DNA of 64,000 bases from Massospora cicadina (taxonomy: Eukaryota > Entomophthoromycota > Entomophthoromycetes > Entomophthorales > Entomophthoraceae): NCBI GenBank assembly GCA_022478985.1, contig JAKSZP010009244.1:1-64000 (forward strand). Direction: 5' to 3'. Position 1 is the first letter of the stretch. Each line of letters begins with the position of its first letter. The notes beneath the pieces are model-generated. The model was not told the DNA's origin. It ran no database searches and saw only the letters and a list, made by a program, of their open reading frames with translations. A program made the position numbers and the translations under genes. Positions 45,187 through 57,829 of this stretch are shown one piece after another.

Positions 45187-45630
45187 TGATGACAGGGGCT
45201 GGGAATGCGGAGTTTTAATGAACTGGTTACATTTTGCTTACAAGGCTAAAATCTCTGGGAAAATACTAACCGCCAGGTTTTTTATTTTTATCTAGGCCAC
45301 CAGTGCTGCCGGGATATTTACAAATTTTGGATGGTGTGAATCTCAATCATGTGCCCTTTACTTTGCTAGCCTAACTGCTACCCAACATTGGGTGCACACT
45401 AAAATCCTTGAAGAGATTATCAAACTTACCTAGTCTTGAATTGAATTTGTTTCAATTAGCGATTGCAATGAGAGATATAGTTTTCCCAAAACTATAATAT
45501 CCCTACTAAATTCCCCTTCTTCCAATAGTTTTGTGGCTTCCAATTTTGGTCTTGACACATATTTTCAAGATTAAATTCCCTAGTTCAAAAAACTGTTATT
45601 TATTTGATTTTCTATAATATTTTATAAATA

Positions 45631-46915
45631 TGTTAGTAAGTCTGGGAGAGCGCCCCCTCCACCTGAATTGGGGAGGCGTTCCTCTTTCCATCTAAAAAGG
45701 GTCTGAGGAGGCCAGCTGCCACTCTTGTCTCCCAGGGTGACCTCACCCAAGTGGTGGACAAGCGATGGGTAACATCTTATCCTTTAAGGAGCCTTCATCA
45801 GTCCAAGTATTAACTTCAAAAAATTATTAGAATGAATTAAGAGAATTGTTCTAAGCTTTCAGAGAGTCATCATTCTTTTGGGATGAAAGGTTGAATGAGT
45901 TGAAAGCATCGAGCCTTCAGCATCAAGGCCTAAGAGCCCCAAACCCTTGGCAACAAATTACAATGGGTGCATGCTTTTGGCAAACAAAGCGTCAAGTGTC
46001 AAATCTTTGGTAAAGCTCGCCAATGACATTGGGCTATTGGGAAATGTTGCTGACAGTTAATCCCTTTACTAGAAAGCTCAAAACCTTTGTTCAATATTTC
46101 ATGCTTGTATAAATGGACGCCTGAGCGACTGAGTGCAGGTGGTTTGGGCGCCCCAAACCCATTCCCAACCTCTTGGGATTACCCTATGTGGGTGGCCCTA
46201 GGAGGTTCCCGCTGCCTGTTGGGTGAAACACCATTGTTCCAGTTATAGGAACAGCAGAAAATCTGAAATTCAGGAATATGTGGGTGAACCTACAATGACT
46301 CAGCCCACCACTGATAAATTCAAAAGTTTGTTTAAAATCATTTTTTCCCTCCACCCTCGCCTGAAGTTCACCAGGTTAGGTCAAATCACAAGGGCCCCAA
46401 TCCCGCATTTTCCCAAGCTTTTCCCAAATTGATCGTCTATTTAAGCATTAGTAAACAAAGACAAAATTGATGGTCGCTACTCATAAATTTAAATATATCA
46501 AAAATCTTCTTGTGCTCAAATTTATTTAATCAAGTTTGAATTTTCCTTTGATGAACCCCCTAACATTTGCAATGTGGCCCTACAGGCCATGTATTGACTG
46601 GTTGTCCCAATTAAGTATTAGCTCTGGTCCTCACCATAGTGTATTAGGTCAATCATGTCAAAAACATTCTAAAATATTCCCTGATTTTGTAACTCCTTAT
46701 GACTAGGCCCACTGGCCCTTAAGCTGCAATAGCCTGGTTTCTCACCGGGTTGTCTTTCACATTTGTGGCCTATCAGCACTCCAATGTTACTAATATCCCA
46801 GCATATTTAAATGTCGTCTGTACAGCAATTCCTCTGTCATTCTGGCTCTCATTTTGGGTGCTTTTGTATACTGACTGGCAGGTCGTTCTAAACTTTATCT
46901 GCCGTTGCCCTTACA
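45631..46915 (+). repeat. G3 5' LTR
   Basis: About 1285 bp, colinear with 50765-52047: CAAGTGGTGGACAAGCGATGGG / CATGTGGTGGATGAGTGGTGGG, CCAATATTTCA, GGTGGTTTGG, CAATGTGGCCCTACAGGCC. No TGG-type PBS follows it directly. Confidence 0.85.
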
Positions 46916-47339
46916 TAATCAACCGTCCGTTTTTTCTGGACATTATCACCATCCTTGCTGAGATGGGCAACGCAGTAGTTATCCTCTTCCATATGATCGA
47001 TCAGTCAGTAGCCTGCCTTCTGTTGTTTTCTGGCCAATCGTTGATTTTATAAGAAGCTCCCAGATGGCTTTGGAGGAATTCCTTTATGATCAAATTGTTC
47101 CATTACCCTCTACTTTTCCCTTGATCTGCACTCATAATGGGAACTTAATGATTAGATCTATTGACTTGGCCTTGGGTTCTGTTCCCAATATTAATCATTA
47201 TCCATATTAGTTCCTAATCCTGAAGCCATCCCTTAGCCCAAGTTGGTGCGCTCCAGCTCACTTGTCTTTGCAATCTCGTTGGTGTAAGCAGAAATGACCG
47301 CATCTGCCATTAAACAGAATTATGCCTACTTTTTATTAC

Positions 47340-50300
47340 CAATGAAAATTTTATTGGGCACATCAGGTGTCCTTCATGCCTAGGTTGACACTGAAGCAGT
47401 GGGGCAACTTCATGAGTTAAAGTTGGCCCAGCTGCTGGACCTTGACTTGGACCTGGGTCCAGCAGTGTTGGTTGCCTTATCAACCTCCCAACCATCCTAT
47501 AGAGTACATCACCCAGTACCCTTCTCGTTTAACCATTTTAGTTTTTGTAATCACTTCCCAGCAATTCCTAACCTCTTGTTCCCAATGATTTTTGGTGTGG
47601 GTTTAATAGCTTCAGCAACATGTGAGAATCCACTTAGATTCTAACATCTGTCATTTTTTAATGGTCAGGTAGAGGAAAAATTCCCTTTATTGGATACCTT
47701 TACCAACGCTCAAAATCATGAATTGGTTATAACCCTTGTATCTCCCAAAGGTCTTATGCCAGGTTTCCCCCGGTGTTGATGGGCTTGTTTGAGAATTTTT
47801 GATTCTGGAAAGCCTAAATGCCTTCCCCGCATATAGAATTAGATTTTTAGTCTAAGACTATAGTGCAGGTGATGAACATAAACTGCTCACTGTACCCGCA
47901 TACAGTGGATGAGGAGGTTGTCCTCAATGCCTAGTAGGATGACATGCTCAAGAAGGGTTAATTGTTCAAAGCGACATCCCCTGTTGCCTCTCCCATTGTC
48001 TTTGCCAAGAAGGCAGATGGTTTTTTCATCTTTGCATGGATTATGGGAAACTTAATAATATATCAGTCCATGACCCTTATCCACTGCCATTGAAACAGAC
48101 AATTGGCCAAGATAATGCCAATTCATAAATATTTCAAAAGCTCAATATAGTTAATGCTTTTAATCAAATTTGGGTGAGAGAAGGTCAGGTTTGGCTTACT
48201 GCTATCCAGACAAGATGAACCATATTCCAAAAAATTGCGTGATGCCTTTTGGGCTTAAGAATGCACCCACAACTTTCCAATGGATGATTGATAGTATGCA
48301 GGGTGATCTCCAGTTCACCTGAGTGGTCGCATATATTGATGTATCCTAGTACACTCTCCTACTCCTGAACAACTTGCAAAGGACTTGGAGGCGGTAGTGG
48401 CTGTCTTGCATAAGGAGGACCTGTTTGTCAAGCCTTTAAAATGAAAATTTTACCAGGAGGAAGCCAAATTCTTGGGTAACCTCATCTTAAAAAGATGGGT
48501 ACACTATTCCAACCAAAAAACTGGATGACATCCAAGAATGGCCAACTCAAACAACCCAAAAGCAATTGAGAAGCCTCTTGGGCACTATCACATTTCTGAA
48601 AAAATTCTCTCCTGCACTCTCTTAGCTAAATGCCACACTCCGTCCACTCACAGGCAAGAACGTTCTCTTTCAGTGGACGCCTGAATGCCAGCAGAAATTT
48701 GATTCTATTAAAAAAGGTTGTTCCTGTCACCTCCTATCTTTAAGAACGCGGATCCTTCTAAACCCTATATTGTAACATGCAATGCATCTTTCGCTGTGGT
48801 AAGGGCTGTCTTGCTCCAAGAGCACAATGGGTTGGAACATCTGGTCGCTTATTTTTCCTGAAAGTTATCTTCCACCAAGCAATCCTGGTCCATCTATGAC
48901 AAGGAGTTGGTAGCTTTGGATTGGGCCTTGACTCACTGGTGTATCTATTATAGGGCGCTCAACATGAATTGACTGTGCAAACGGATCATCAAGCTTTCCA
49001 CTATTTCTGCAAGCCATAGAAGTTGGAACACTGACAGGCCTTAACCTACCAGGATTTGTGCAGCTTCAACTTTAAATATGAATTTGTGAAGTGAGCGCTA
49101 TATCCTTCCTGATTTCCTAAGTTGCCATCCCACACTTTGCCCAGCTGACTCAGATAAGACGGATCTCGTCACAGTCATTCCCCCAATCAAATTTGGACCA
49201 TTGTCCCTCCCACGGTTTTAGTAGCATATTTAGCTCCAGACGTACTCTTAATCTTGTGGGTCTTAGTAGCGCAAATGACATGTGTAGGGGTGGATCTTTT
49301 GTAGTGGTTTTTCCTACCAACTTTAAATCATTCCTTGTATTTTTTGGACAAGGGGCTCATCAAGTTCATGACATGAGTTTGGTTCCCTCTTCTCCGAGCT
49401 GAAGTAATTCAGGACTATCACAATCTTCCTGCAGTTGGTCATTCAGGGAATATGAAGTGCATCAATTTCAGTTAAGCATGCCTACAACAGGCCAGGATTG
49501 TCAAAGGATGTCCCAACCTGGATTGCGGATTGTTTAACTTGTACATGGGCTAAATTGGACCGGTCTGGTTGGAATGGTCTCTTACATCCCTTGAAGCAGG
49601 CAGAGGGCACCATGGACATTAGTGTCCATAGCTTTCATTGTTGAGCTCTCAGCTCCAAGGGCTTTACCGCGGTTATGGTGGTCGTAGACCGCTTTACTAG
49701 TTTTTTCTGTTTATCACATGCTCCTACGCCAAAATTTCCAAAGAAACTGCACGCGTATTCATGCGCCATGTGTTCTCATTGTTCAGATACCCTCAGGAGA
49801 TTGTAAGCAACCATGGGCCCCATTTTACGGTGCAGTTTTGTAATGAGCTCTTGGCAACCTTGAAGATCACACGTTGTTATTCCACAGCATACCATCCACA
49901 GTTGGATGACCAAACTAAATGGATCAATCATACTATGAAAGAGTACCTGCGGTGTTACGCTGCAGCTGCTCAGGATACATGGGCGGAAGACCTTCCCCTT
50001 GCCCAGTTCATGTATAACAATGGGACACATGCGTCTATGGGGTTCTCCCCATATGAGGCTATCTTGGGGTATAACCCTTCATTCTCAGTTGTCCCATGCT
50101 GACGCCTGGATGTCCTGATTGTAGCTGAACATTCCCAGAACACTTGGGCCACGCAGTATTTGGTTTGATAGAACTTATTCAAGGCAATAAGTGATTATAA
50201 GTGGTTCACAGATTGGAGATGGTTTTCCAGCGCACAAAATAAAGGAAGGATCACACGTTATGCTCAACTTGTGTCACTTGAGCATGCAGGTGCCATCACA

Positions 50301-50700
50301 TAAATTTTCAAGTAAGCGCTCAGGTCCTCAATTGGTGAAATAAAACTTGGAAAATGGTGCATTCCGTTTAAAATTGCCACTCCACTGGAAGCAACACCCA
50401 GCATTTAGTGTGTCTCAGTTGTCCCTTTTAAGGGGGCGATCCCATTGGAGCCAGAGCCCATCATGATTGAGGGCGCGGAGGATGCTGAAGTAGAGAGCAC
50501 TTTGGCTTCCCACAAATCACAACGATCAGTACAATATCTAGTCACATGTGAGGCTATCTGGCATATTTAAATAGCTGGGTGGTGCATGGGACTGTGCTAA
50601 CTGCTTAAAGCTTGTCAAAGCTTTCCACGCTACCCACATAGATGCTCCCCGTCCTCCCCTAAGAATCCCTATGCTGGTAGTGCTCAAGTTGCCCAAGGCC
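47340..50700 (+). pseudogene. G3 pol remnant
   Basis: Plus-strand order. Protease at 47370-47640 has the active site read as VDTEAVG (DTG to DTE). RT at 47950-48500 has SPVASPIVFAKKADG, the PFGLKNAPTTFQ-type box damaged, and YIDVS at about 48336 where YIDD is expected. RNase H at 48750-48950 has PYIVTCNASFAVVRAVLLQE and IYDKELVALDWAL. The integrase zinc region is at 49430-49560. The integrase core has its longest open part at 49761-50102: EIVSNHGPHF for SDRGPHF, and YHPQLDDQTKWINHTM where QTER.N is expected, so D and E are both lost. LGNGAF-like and chromodomain remnants lie at 50340-50600 (EVESTLASHKSQRSVQYLVT). No domain is usable. Confidence 0.85.
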
Positions 50701-50764
50701 TACAAAAATGTGGCCCTCATTTAATTCCCAGTGGTGGCGCTCCCCCTTCAGCAAAAGAGAATAG

Positions 50765-52047
50765 TGATGTAAGTTGGGGGAGTGCCCCCCACATGGACTG
50801 GGTAACATTCCCGTTACCATTCAAAAAGAGTATAAGAAGGCCAGATGCTCCTTTCATCTCCAAGGGCGACCTTGCTCATGTGGTGGATGAGTGGTGGGCA
50901 ACAGCTTACCCTTTGAGGGCCCCGTCACCCATCACAGTATTAACTTTAAGCAAATTAATATAACAAAGTAGGGGATTTGTGCCAATCTTTCAGAGAGTCA
51001 GAATTCTTTTGGGATAAAATGTTGAATAAAGTTGAGGGCAACGATTCTTTGGCATCAAGGCCTAAGAGCCCCAAACCCTTGGAAACAAAGCCTGATATGC
51101 ACATACTTTTGGCAAACAAAGCGTCTAGTGGTGAATTTTTTGTAAGCTCACTGATGGTGTGGTCTTATTAAGAAATGTTGCCAACAGTTTAAAACCCTCC
51201 TGGTAGAACTCAAAACCTTTGTCCAATATTTCACGCTTGGTCAAACAGACAATGGAGTGACCAGATGCGGGTGGTTTGGTCCCCTTAAACCTATTCTCAA
51301 CCTCTTGGGACCGCCCCTACGTGTGGTGGCATTGGAAGGTTCCCACTGCCCGTTGGGCGAGTTGCCATTTCTCCAGTTATAGGAATCACAGAAAATATGA
51401 ACTTAAGGCTTCTGTGGATGAACTGACAGTGACTTGGCCCTCTGCCAATAATTTTAAAGTTAGTTTAAATTAATCTGTTTTTCTCCCCCCTCACCCAAAG
51501 TTCGCCAGGTTAGGTCAAATCTCAAGGGCCCCAGTTCCGCATTTTCCCAAGCTATTCCCCAAATCTATTGCCTATTTAAGCAGGCATAAAACACTGAGAA
51601 AATTGACAGTTTATTCTTTTATTTTAAAAATTCATTAAAGTTCCTATGATTAAATATAGTTTATTAGGTAAAATTTACTTTGCTGAACACAAATAATATT
51701 TGCAATGTGGCCCTACAGGCCATGTATTGACTGGTTGTCCCAATTAAGTTGTTAGCTCTGGTCCTCACCATAGTAAATTGGTTTAATCATGTCAGAAACA
51801 TTTGAAATCTTCCCTGCTTTGCAACTCCTTATGACTGGGCCCATTGGCCTTTGAGCTTCAATAGCCTGATTCTTTCGCTGGGTTGTCTTTTACATTTGTG
51901 GCTATTAGCACTCCATTGTTACTAATATCCCAGCATACTTAAATGTCGTCTTTACAGCAATTCTTCTGGCATTCTAGCTCGCCTTTTGGGTGCTTTTGTA
52001 TCCTGACTGGCAGGTAATTCTAAAATTCATCTGCCTTCGCCCTGACA
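50765..52047 (+). repeat. G3 3' LTR
   Basis: About 1283 bp, beginning TGATGTAAGTTGGGGG (the true start may be TGTAAG at 50768, which matches the G5 LTR start) and ending TTCGCCCTGACA. Pairs with 45631-46915. Confidence 0.85.
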
Positions 52048-52059
52048 ACGTTAGAAAGG

Positions 52060-52430
52060 CCTTAACATTAAGTTATTATCATCAATCAGATAATGTTTCC
52101 ATTGAAGTTGTACATTTTTTATTGTAAGTATAACTTGACAATTGGTTTTTTAGCAGAGTCTATTTAATTTGTCAATCTTGTAGATCATGTAGCAATTGTG
52201 ATTTTTCTTGGGTACAAATGAAAATGACCCATTCTCATTTACTCTATCTTAGTTGCTTATGAGGAAGTCTATCTCCAATTTGAATGTAGTGGTAGCTTAA
52301 TCCATCTCCCCAACCTTAGCAACTATAGCATTTATACATTTTTGGTCAAAGGTATAATTGAGGCCAGGAATGTGGTCAAAATTGGCTGACCTTGATTTAG
52401 ATTAATATTCATTTTTGGTTCATTTATTCC
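52060..52430 (-). pseudogene. Unrecognised coding-like remnant
   Basis: One minus-strand frame is open except for three stops and reads INAIVAKVGEMD, ATTTFKLEIDFLIS, DRVNENGSFSFVPKKNHNCY and MIYKIDKLN. FVPKKN..CYMIYKIDKLN resembles the RT block (VPKKDG..R.VIDYR.LN) of gypsy elements, so it may be an RT fragment of another family, but the match is weak. It lies between G3 and G4. Confidence 0.3.
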
Positions 52431-53220
52431 TAAAATGATGCCTTGATTCATAACATTATCCTCCAGCTTTCCCTGAGAGCCCCCCTCCTTCAAGGAAATC
52501 AGTGAGGAAGAAGCTTTTTGGGCTTAGTTAGTAATTTCATGTCTGTTAAAAAAGCTCTTGATATAAGGCTGGATACGCTGAGGAGCCGCTAATGGTATGA
52601 GTTGGGATTCTCCCTTTATTTGGGAAGCCCCAACTAGGGGTCATGACCTGCCTATGGGAAGATGCCAGATTGGGCTCCCCATTAAATTAGGGTGAGTTCA
52701 ATCCAAAGTATTGGGGATCAACCATGATATTATTTAATAATTTATCTAAATCATATTTGACACTGGCAATTAAATACCAAGGATGTCAAAACATCAATTG
52801 GGCCATGGGGAATAACCATCTGATGCTGACCCCAATCAATTAACCCTTTATGGGAGCACTGGCGACTTATGCTGAAAATTCTCCCACTCCCCAATGTATT
52901 ATTTATTTATTTATTTATCTTGAATCAGAATCCAAGCCAACACTTTCACTATTCCAATCCCAAATCATATTCCCAAACCCAGCCTCAAGGTCCTATAAAT
53001 GCCTCAGAGTTTTTATTTCAAATAAACACCGTTTCTCACTATCTCTTTTCCACTTTAGCTTACCAAAGGACTTAATGGCCTAATAACTCTTTGGGGGCTT
53101 CATAGCCCTGAATAATTTATGGGCACGTGCTGAAGTTGCTCCCCCATGGCCTGACATGCAGGTTCATTTTATTAAAAAAGCTCCTTGTCCAGGGGATGAC
53201 AGTTTCACTGAATCTAGTTA
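52431..53220 (+). other. Region upstream of G4 gag, probably 5' LTR/leader
   Basis: Contains TATA-like CCTATAAATGCC (52993), a TTTATTTATTTA run (52899-52920) and AAATAAACAC (polyadenylation-like, 53021). This fits an LTR promoter and leader for G4, but no second LTR copy could be aligned and no PBS was found. Confidence 0.35.
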
Positions 53221-53229
53221 AGGCACATT

Positions 53230-54200
53230 ATGAAAGGTGAAGAAAACCTAAGTGGCTTACCCTTGTACGCACTCTTCCTCTTCTGTGCAAACTGTCAGAT
53301 GGAAGTCAAAAATTTGCAGCAATCCTCAGAGACTCTGGATTTTTGGACAACTTTAAAACTGCCAGAGTTTCAATGGAACAATATTGCGGTGTTCTTCAAG
53401 ATGTTTGAGATGGCCATAGTTGGGTGTGGGTATCACCAGATGGCTGTCACCATTGTAAACTGTCTTGACCCCTCCATCCAGAATATCATCCTTCCCGTCT
53501 AGCTGCCAGAAATTGGTCTTATCCATAAGTGGAGGAGGCGATTGTAAGGGATTTTGGTTTTCAAGAGAATCTTGACAACCATAAGCAGGAGTTCCTTGAC
53601 ATGCAGTTCTAGAGAAGAGTCTATTAAAGCCTTTTACAATTGCTTTTAATTGGAAGCACATATTATTACAGGTGCAGGATTGTTAACCAATTTTGATGCT
53701 CAAACTGTCATGAAGACAGCGCTGCAAGGACACAAAAAGACTATTAGGTGATGATCCCAGCGCTGACCGTGGATACTAAAACAACTTAAATGGTTAAATT
53801 CTTACAAATTATTGGGGCCACCTTTTGTGCCCCCAAAAAGATCTTTTGCAATGCCAATCCTGCTCCTATGGGTTATAAGGGGAAATCCCCTGAGAAAGAA
53901 TGAGTGCAGACCAATCCCAAGGGCGTTTAAATCCTTTCATTAAGCTCCACATTTGTAATATGTGAAACTAGGTCATTTGCTATGAGTGCGGAAAAATCGC
54001 CATATCTTGAAGTTCTGTCATACCAAACCAAGAAAATTACCATGGATGTTCCCACCAATGAACCACTATTCTTTGCAGGAAAAGATTAGGCAGAGTAGAC
54101 ATGGAATAGTCTATGTCCGCCTTTGTAAATTTCACCTTGACCATACTTTCACAGTTACCCACTTTGTAAGCAAGGACCCTGAGCTTGATTGATTGAGAAA
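53230..54200 (+). pseudogene. G4 gag remnant with zinc knuckle
   Basis: The open frame at 53230-53502 (90 codons) has LDFWTTLKLPEFQWNNIAVF, AIVGCGYHQMAVTIVNCLDP. Further pieces run to 53700. At 53965-54010 CYECGKI is followed after a one-base shift by HILKFC, which together form the C-x2-C-x4-H-x4-C knuckle of Gag. Stops break the frame after each short block. Confidence 0.6.
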
Positions 54201-54446
54201 GTGGTTCGTCCCTATCTGAATAAGCCGCACATCCGGACAGCATAGATGGAAGTCAATAGTCAGTTGAATAATGTTTTGTTTTAATCCCCATGGATACCAT
54301 AAAGAAATGCTTACCCAAGGTAGCCAAACATTTTTTACAATCTTTTGATTAAGCAAATGATGCCACCATCTATCAAATAAACAATATTTCTTCTAATTCT
54401 AATTGCACTTTTGCTGATATTTGAGTGAATCAAGTATGAGTTCAAG

Positions 54447-54498
54447 ATACATCGATGAATCCCCCCCTTGGGTTGGGACCATCTAGTACTAAAAAAAA
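54447..54498 (+). mobile_element. Retroposon stub T4 (52 bp)
   Basis: The insert begins ATACATCGATGAATCCCCCC and ends GGGACCATCTAGTACTA plus an A-run, between AAGTATGAGTTCAAG at 54432-54446 and 54499-54513. It is the longest of the CTAGTACT-type stubs. Confidence 0.9.
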
Positions 54499-56012
54499 AA
54501 GTATGAGTTCAAGCTATCATCAATAGTGGGGCTCTGGCCAACATTGTTTTTTATGAAATTTATGAGTAGGTTAAAGCCTTCCCCTGACGTAGATCATAAT
54601 AAGGTATACAGTATGGCAGTCCTACATACCATTACCTCTTAAGGTGCCTATAGTGCCTTACCTTTACTATTTAACTCCCTTCTTGTAACCATCCCAGCCT
54701 TAGTTCTTCCCAACCAAAATTATGAAATATTGATCAACACCAATTTCATGCGACAAAATGGGGTCCAGTATGATTTTCAAGCCAATAATCTCAAACTTTT
54801 GGGACAAACAATGCCGTTGTTCTACCACTAAAAAGGGGTATTATCTCCAATTAAGAAGAGCAACTACATTAGTTTGATCTATGCAGACATATTTGCTTCC
54901 ATAAGTTTGACAGTTTGCAAATGTTTCTGGATGCTGCCAGATCAAGTTGAAGAAATTAGGGGGATTCCTTTAAGGGCTCAAGTGCTGACAGTTGTGAAGT
55001 CCTAGGAACAGTTCATCATTGGACTGTACTTGCCTTAGATACCTTGTCTACCGGTATGGTGAAATTCATGCACCAGTGGGAAAAAAAGCTAAATTGAGCC
55101 CTACATAGCACATGGAATTTTAATCCCTGGTCATGGCGAAACTAAGGTTTTGTTAGCTAACCTCCTGTATAGATCAGTACAGATTTAAAAATCAAGTAGT
55201 GGCCTTTATTCATTTAGTCCCTACCGCTTGACTTTTATCCTTTCACAACAGTGGTAAGTTGAATGAGATAAGGTTACCTGATGAGCCTAAATTACTGGCA
55301 ATCCTTGTTATATTGATTGGGACAAACTGACAGGGATCTCAGAGGAATAAAAAAATCACATCTTTAGATTATTGAATGTATTTTGTAGTACTTAAACAAA
55401 ACAACTATGTTTTGGGATCCAATAAAAATATAGTTCACAAAGTTGACGTTGGGAATCAACTGCCAATTTGGATGCAACCCATTTATCATTTGAAAGAAAT
55501 TGAGGCGATAATTTTCTAATAAAGTACTAAGCTACTTGACCATGGGCTGCTGGTTCCATCCTCAAGCCCTTGGGCCAGTCCAATATACGTTGTAAAAAGA
55601 AGGATAGGACCAAACAGTTTGTTATAGACTGTCATTGGTTGAATAAAATAACATATAATGACTCTATTAACTTCTGTGAATTGGCGACGCTCTTGAATGA
55701 TTAGGAAGGGTTTAATTCTTTTTGACAATGGATCTTCATATTTGGGTATTGACAAATTGACCTTCCTAGGGAAGCCCTGGAAAATGAGCGATTATTAATG
55801 GCAGTGGCCTATATCATCTGATGCAAAAGCCCCAAGGTCTTTTAATGCGCTGGTGACATTTTAATGGACCATGGATTCTGTGTTAGGTGATTTGAAGTTG
55901 TCATGCATTTTTTTGTATATCGATGACATAAGTGTTTTAGCCACACCTTCACAGATCACCTTGAGCATCTAGAAGAGGTCTCCAAAAAACTATCTGCAGC
56001 CAATCTGAAAAT

Positions 56013-56769
56013 TATATCATACATTTACCTTTGCAGACTAAAGAAAAGAATGCTGTAGGTCAAGTTCTGCTGAAAAATGGAAATGTCAGCCATTTGTGAT
56101 ATTCTGATGTCATTAAGAGCTCATTTATTAAAGTTAATAATAAAAAAGTTGAGGAAATTGGCCAAAAGTCCTTGGCTGATTCTCAGTGGAACCCCATAAA
56201 TGGGGAAACACCAGTTAAAAACCTGTACGGGCACTAATAAAATTGGCTGGTCAGATTACTTCAACCTCACCATGGACTTTGGGGAATAATTGGAAGGCAC
56301 TCCCCCAATCTCAATGAAGTCCTTCAATGCACCTGTGCAGGGACCCCCTTTTATAGGCTTAGCTGGGGTCCCCCAAGGTGTAAGAAATTTCTCAGGCGGT
56401 GATTGGCTCAAGTTTATAAAGACGTTACCTCACAGGTATATTTGGGCCAATCAGAATTTCTCTTCCTTTGCTCCACTGCCCTGATGCGAGTTTCCAAGTT
56501 ATGATACACTATTCCTGCACATTTCCTAATTTGGACTTGTGCAGGCTATTCCAAACATATCCCAAATTCCCCCTCAGCCTTCAAAATTACTTTAAATACT
56601 AAATAGTTGGAGGTCAAGGAGTATCATTTTTACCCTTATTGCGCATTTAATAAAAACCATAAAATTCATTTTTATTAGCGCTTTAGTTATTTATTTAAAT
56701 TTGTATAAAATCTTTGTGGAATCCAGCAGGCGTCAAGCACTAAGCGAGCACAAATCAGCTGAATTCCCA
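56013..56769. repeat. Solo-LTR-like insertion in G4 RT
   Basis: It splits RT between NLKI and the K-C-FFKNEMEYL block. The 757-bp insert has TATA-like CTTTTATAGGC (56349), ends TTCCCA, and is flanked by AAAAT (56008-56012) and CAAAT (56770-56774). Its first bases TATATC would be TG if one transition is assumed. No ORF. Confidence 0.5.
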
Positions 56770-57829
56770 CAAATCAAGCCATAAAATGCCGTTTTTCAAA
56801 AATGAAATGGAATACCTGTGGTTTGTTGTCAATGCTAACAGGCTACAACTTTAAAACCCCTAAGGTTGAGGTGAGAAAAGCCTTATCCCAACTGACAAGT
56901 GTTTTCAATGTGCAGGTTTTTAAGGATGGTTGGCTATTATTAAACTTCATCAAAAATTTTGCTTCCATTTCTGATCTTCTTTTTCAATTGTTAAAGGATC
57001 ACAAGAAGGGGTTTATATGAAATAAGGAAGCTCAGGACTCATTTGACAACCTTAGGATGTACCTTATGACAGAACTGATCTTGTAATATCCAAACCTTGA
57101 TCAACACTTGATTATTCAAACCAATGCATCTTTGATAACAATTAGTGCTAAATCTTGTCAGGAGTATGATTTTGGTGATTAACACCCAGCAGCTTATGCA
57201 AGTCAGACTTTGAGTAAGCAGGAGCTCAACTATACTGTAACTGAGTGGGAATGCTTTGTGGTAATATAATCCTGTAAGCAGTTTTGGGTAAATAAAAGAT
57301 TTTCACTATACTGTAGTGACTGATCACTCCTTTCTGCAATGGCTGCATAACCTCAAAAAGTCTGAAGTAACGTTGGCTCAATGGGCTCTTAAGTTGCAAG
57401 AATATGACTATGAAATTGTACACCGCGCAGGGACAACTCATCAAAATGCTGATGGGCTGTCATGCTTACCATCTGTATTAGTCTTTGAAAATGAAGCTGA
57501 TGCCTCATATAAAAGGATGCTCAGTGAGGATACCAGAGATCAGCCTCCTTAAATTTAGCAGACCCTCACCAAAGCAATAAAGAGTACAAGGGTTATCAAA
57601 GGGAAGTTGTTCTAAATCCCTAGGGACAAATTCCTATTGTATCTAAGACCCTTCAAGCACACAGCAATTATTACCACAGATTATAAAGTAATTGGTCATG
57701 GGGGCCTATGGGAGACCTTGGAACAGGTTAAATGGGAGTTGTTGGGAATCCCAAACTTTGATGTTGCCAAACACCTTGGGTAATGTGCCATGTGTCAGGC
57801 GCACAAGTCCTTCAAGAAAGCTATAATTT

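Larger units (their letters stand above)
40315..45545 (-). mobile_element. LINE L2, second copy of the L1 family, more decayed
   Basis: Colinear with 33745-39100 in the same orientation: shared 3' end CTTCTCTGGGATGCCCC, C-terminus, RT, APE, ORF1 and 5' UTR (GAGATTATCAAACT, TTGAATTGAAT, GATTGCAA). It has many more stops and indels than L1. No target duplication found. Confidence 0.88.
45631..52047 (+). mobile_element. Ty3/gypsy chromovirus G3, 6.4 kb, gag largely deleted
   Basis: LTRs at 45631-46915 and 50765-52047 enclose 3.85 kb with protease, RT, RNase H, integrase and chromodomain remnants on the plus strand. There is little room for gag, and I see no gag motif, so an internal deletion is likely. 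A purine-rich tract (AGCAAAAGAGAATAG) precedes the right LTR. Flanks AAATA and ACGTT do not match, so one end may be rearranged. The two LTRs stop matching at the same point (CCCT(T/G)ACA). Confidence 0.85.

Noticed and set aside
45626..52052. A target-site duplication for G3
   Set aside because: Flanks AAATA and ACGTT do not match even with small shifts of the LTR ends.
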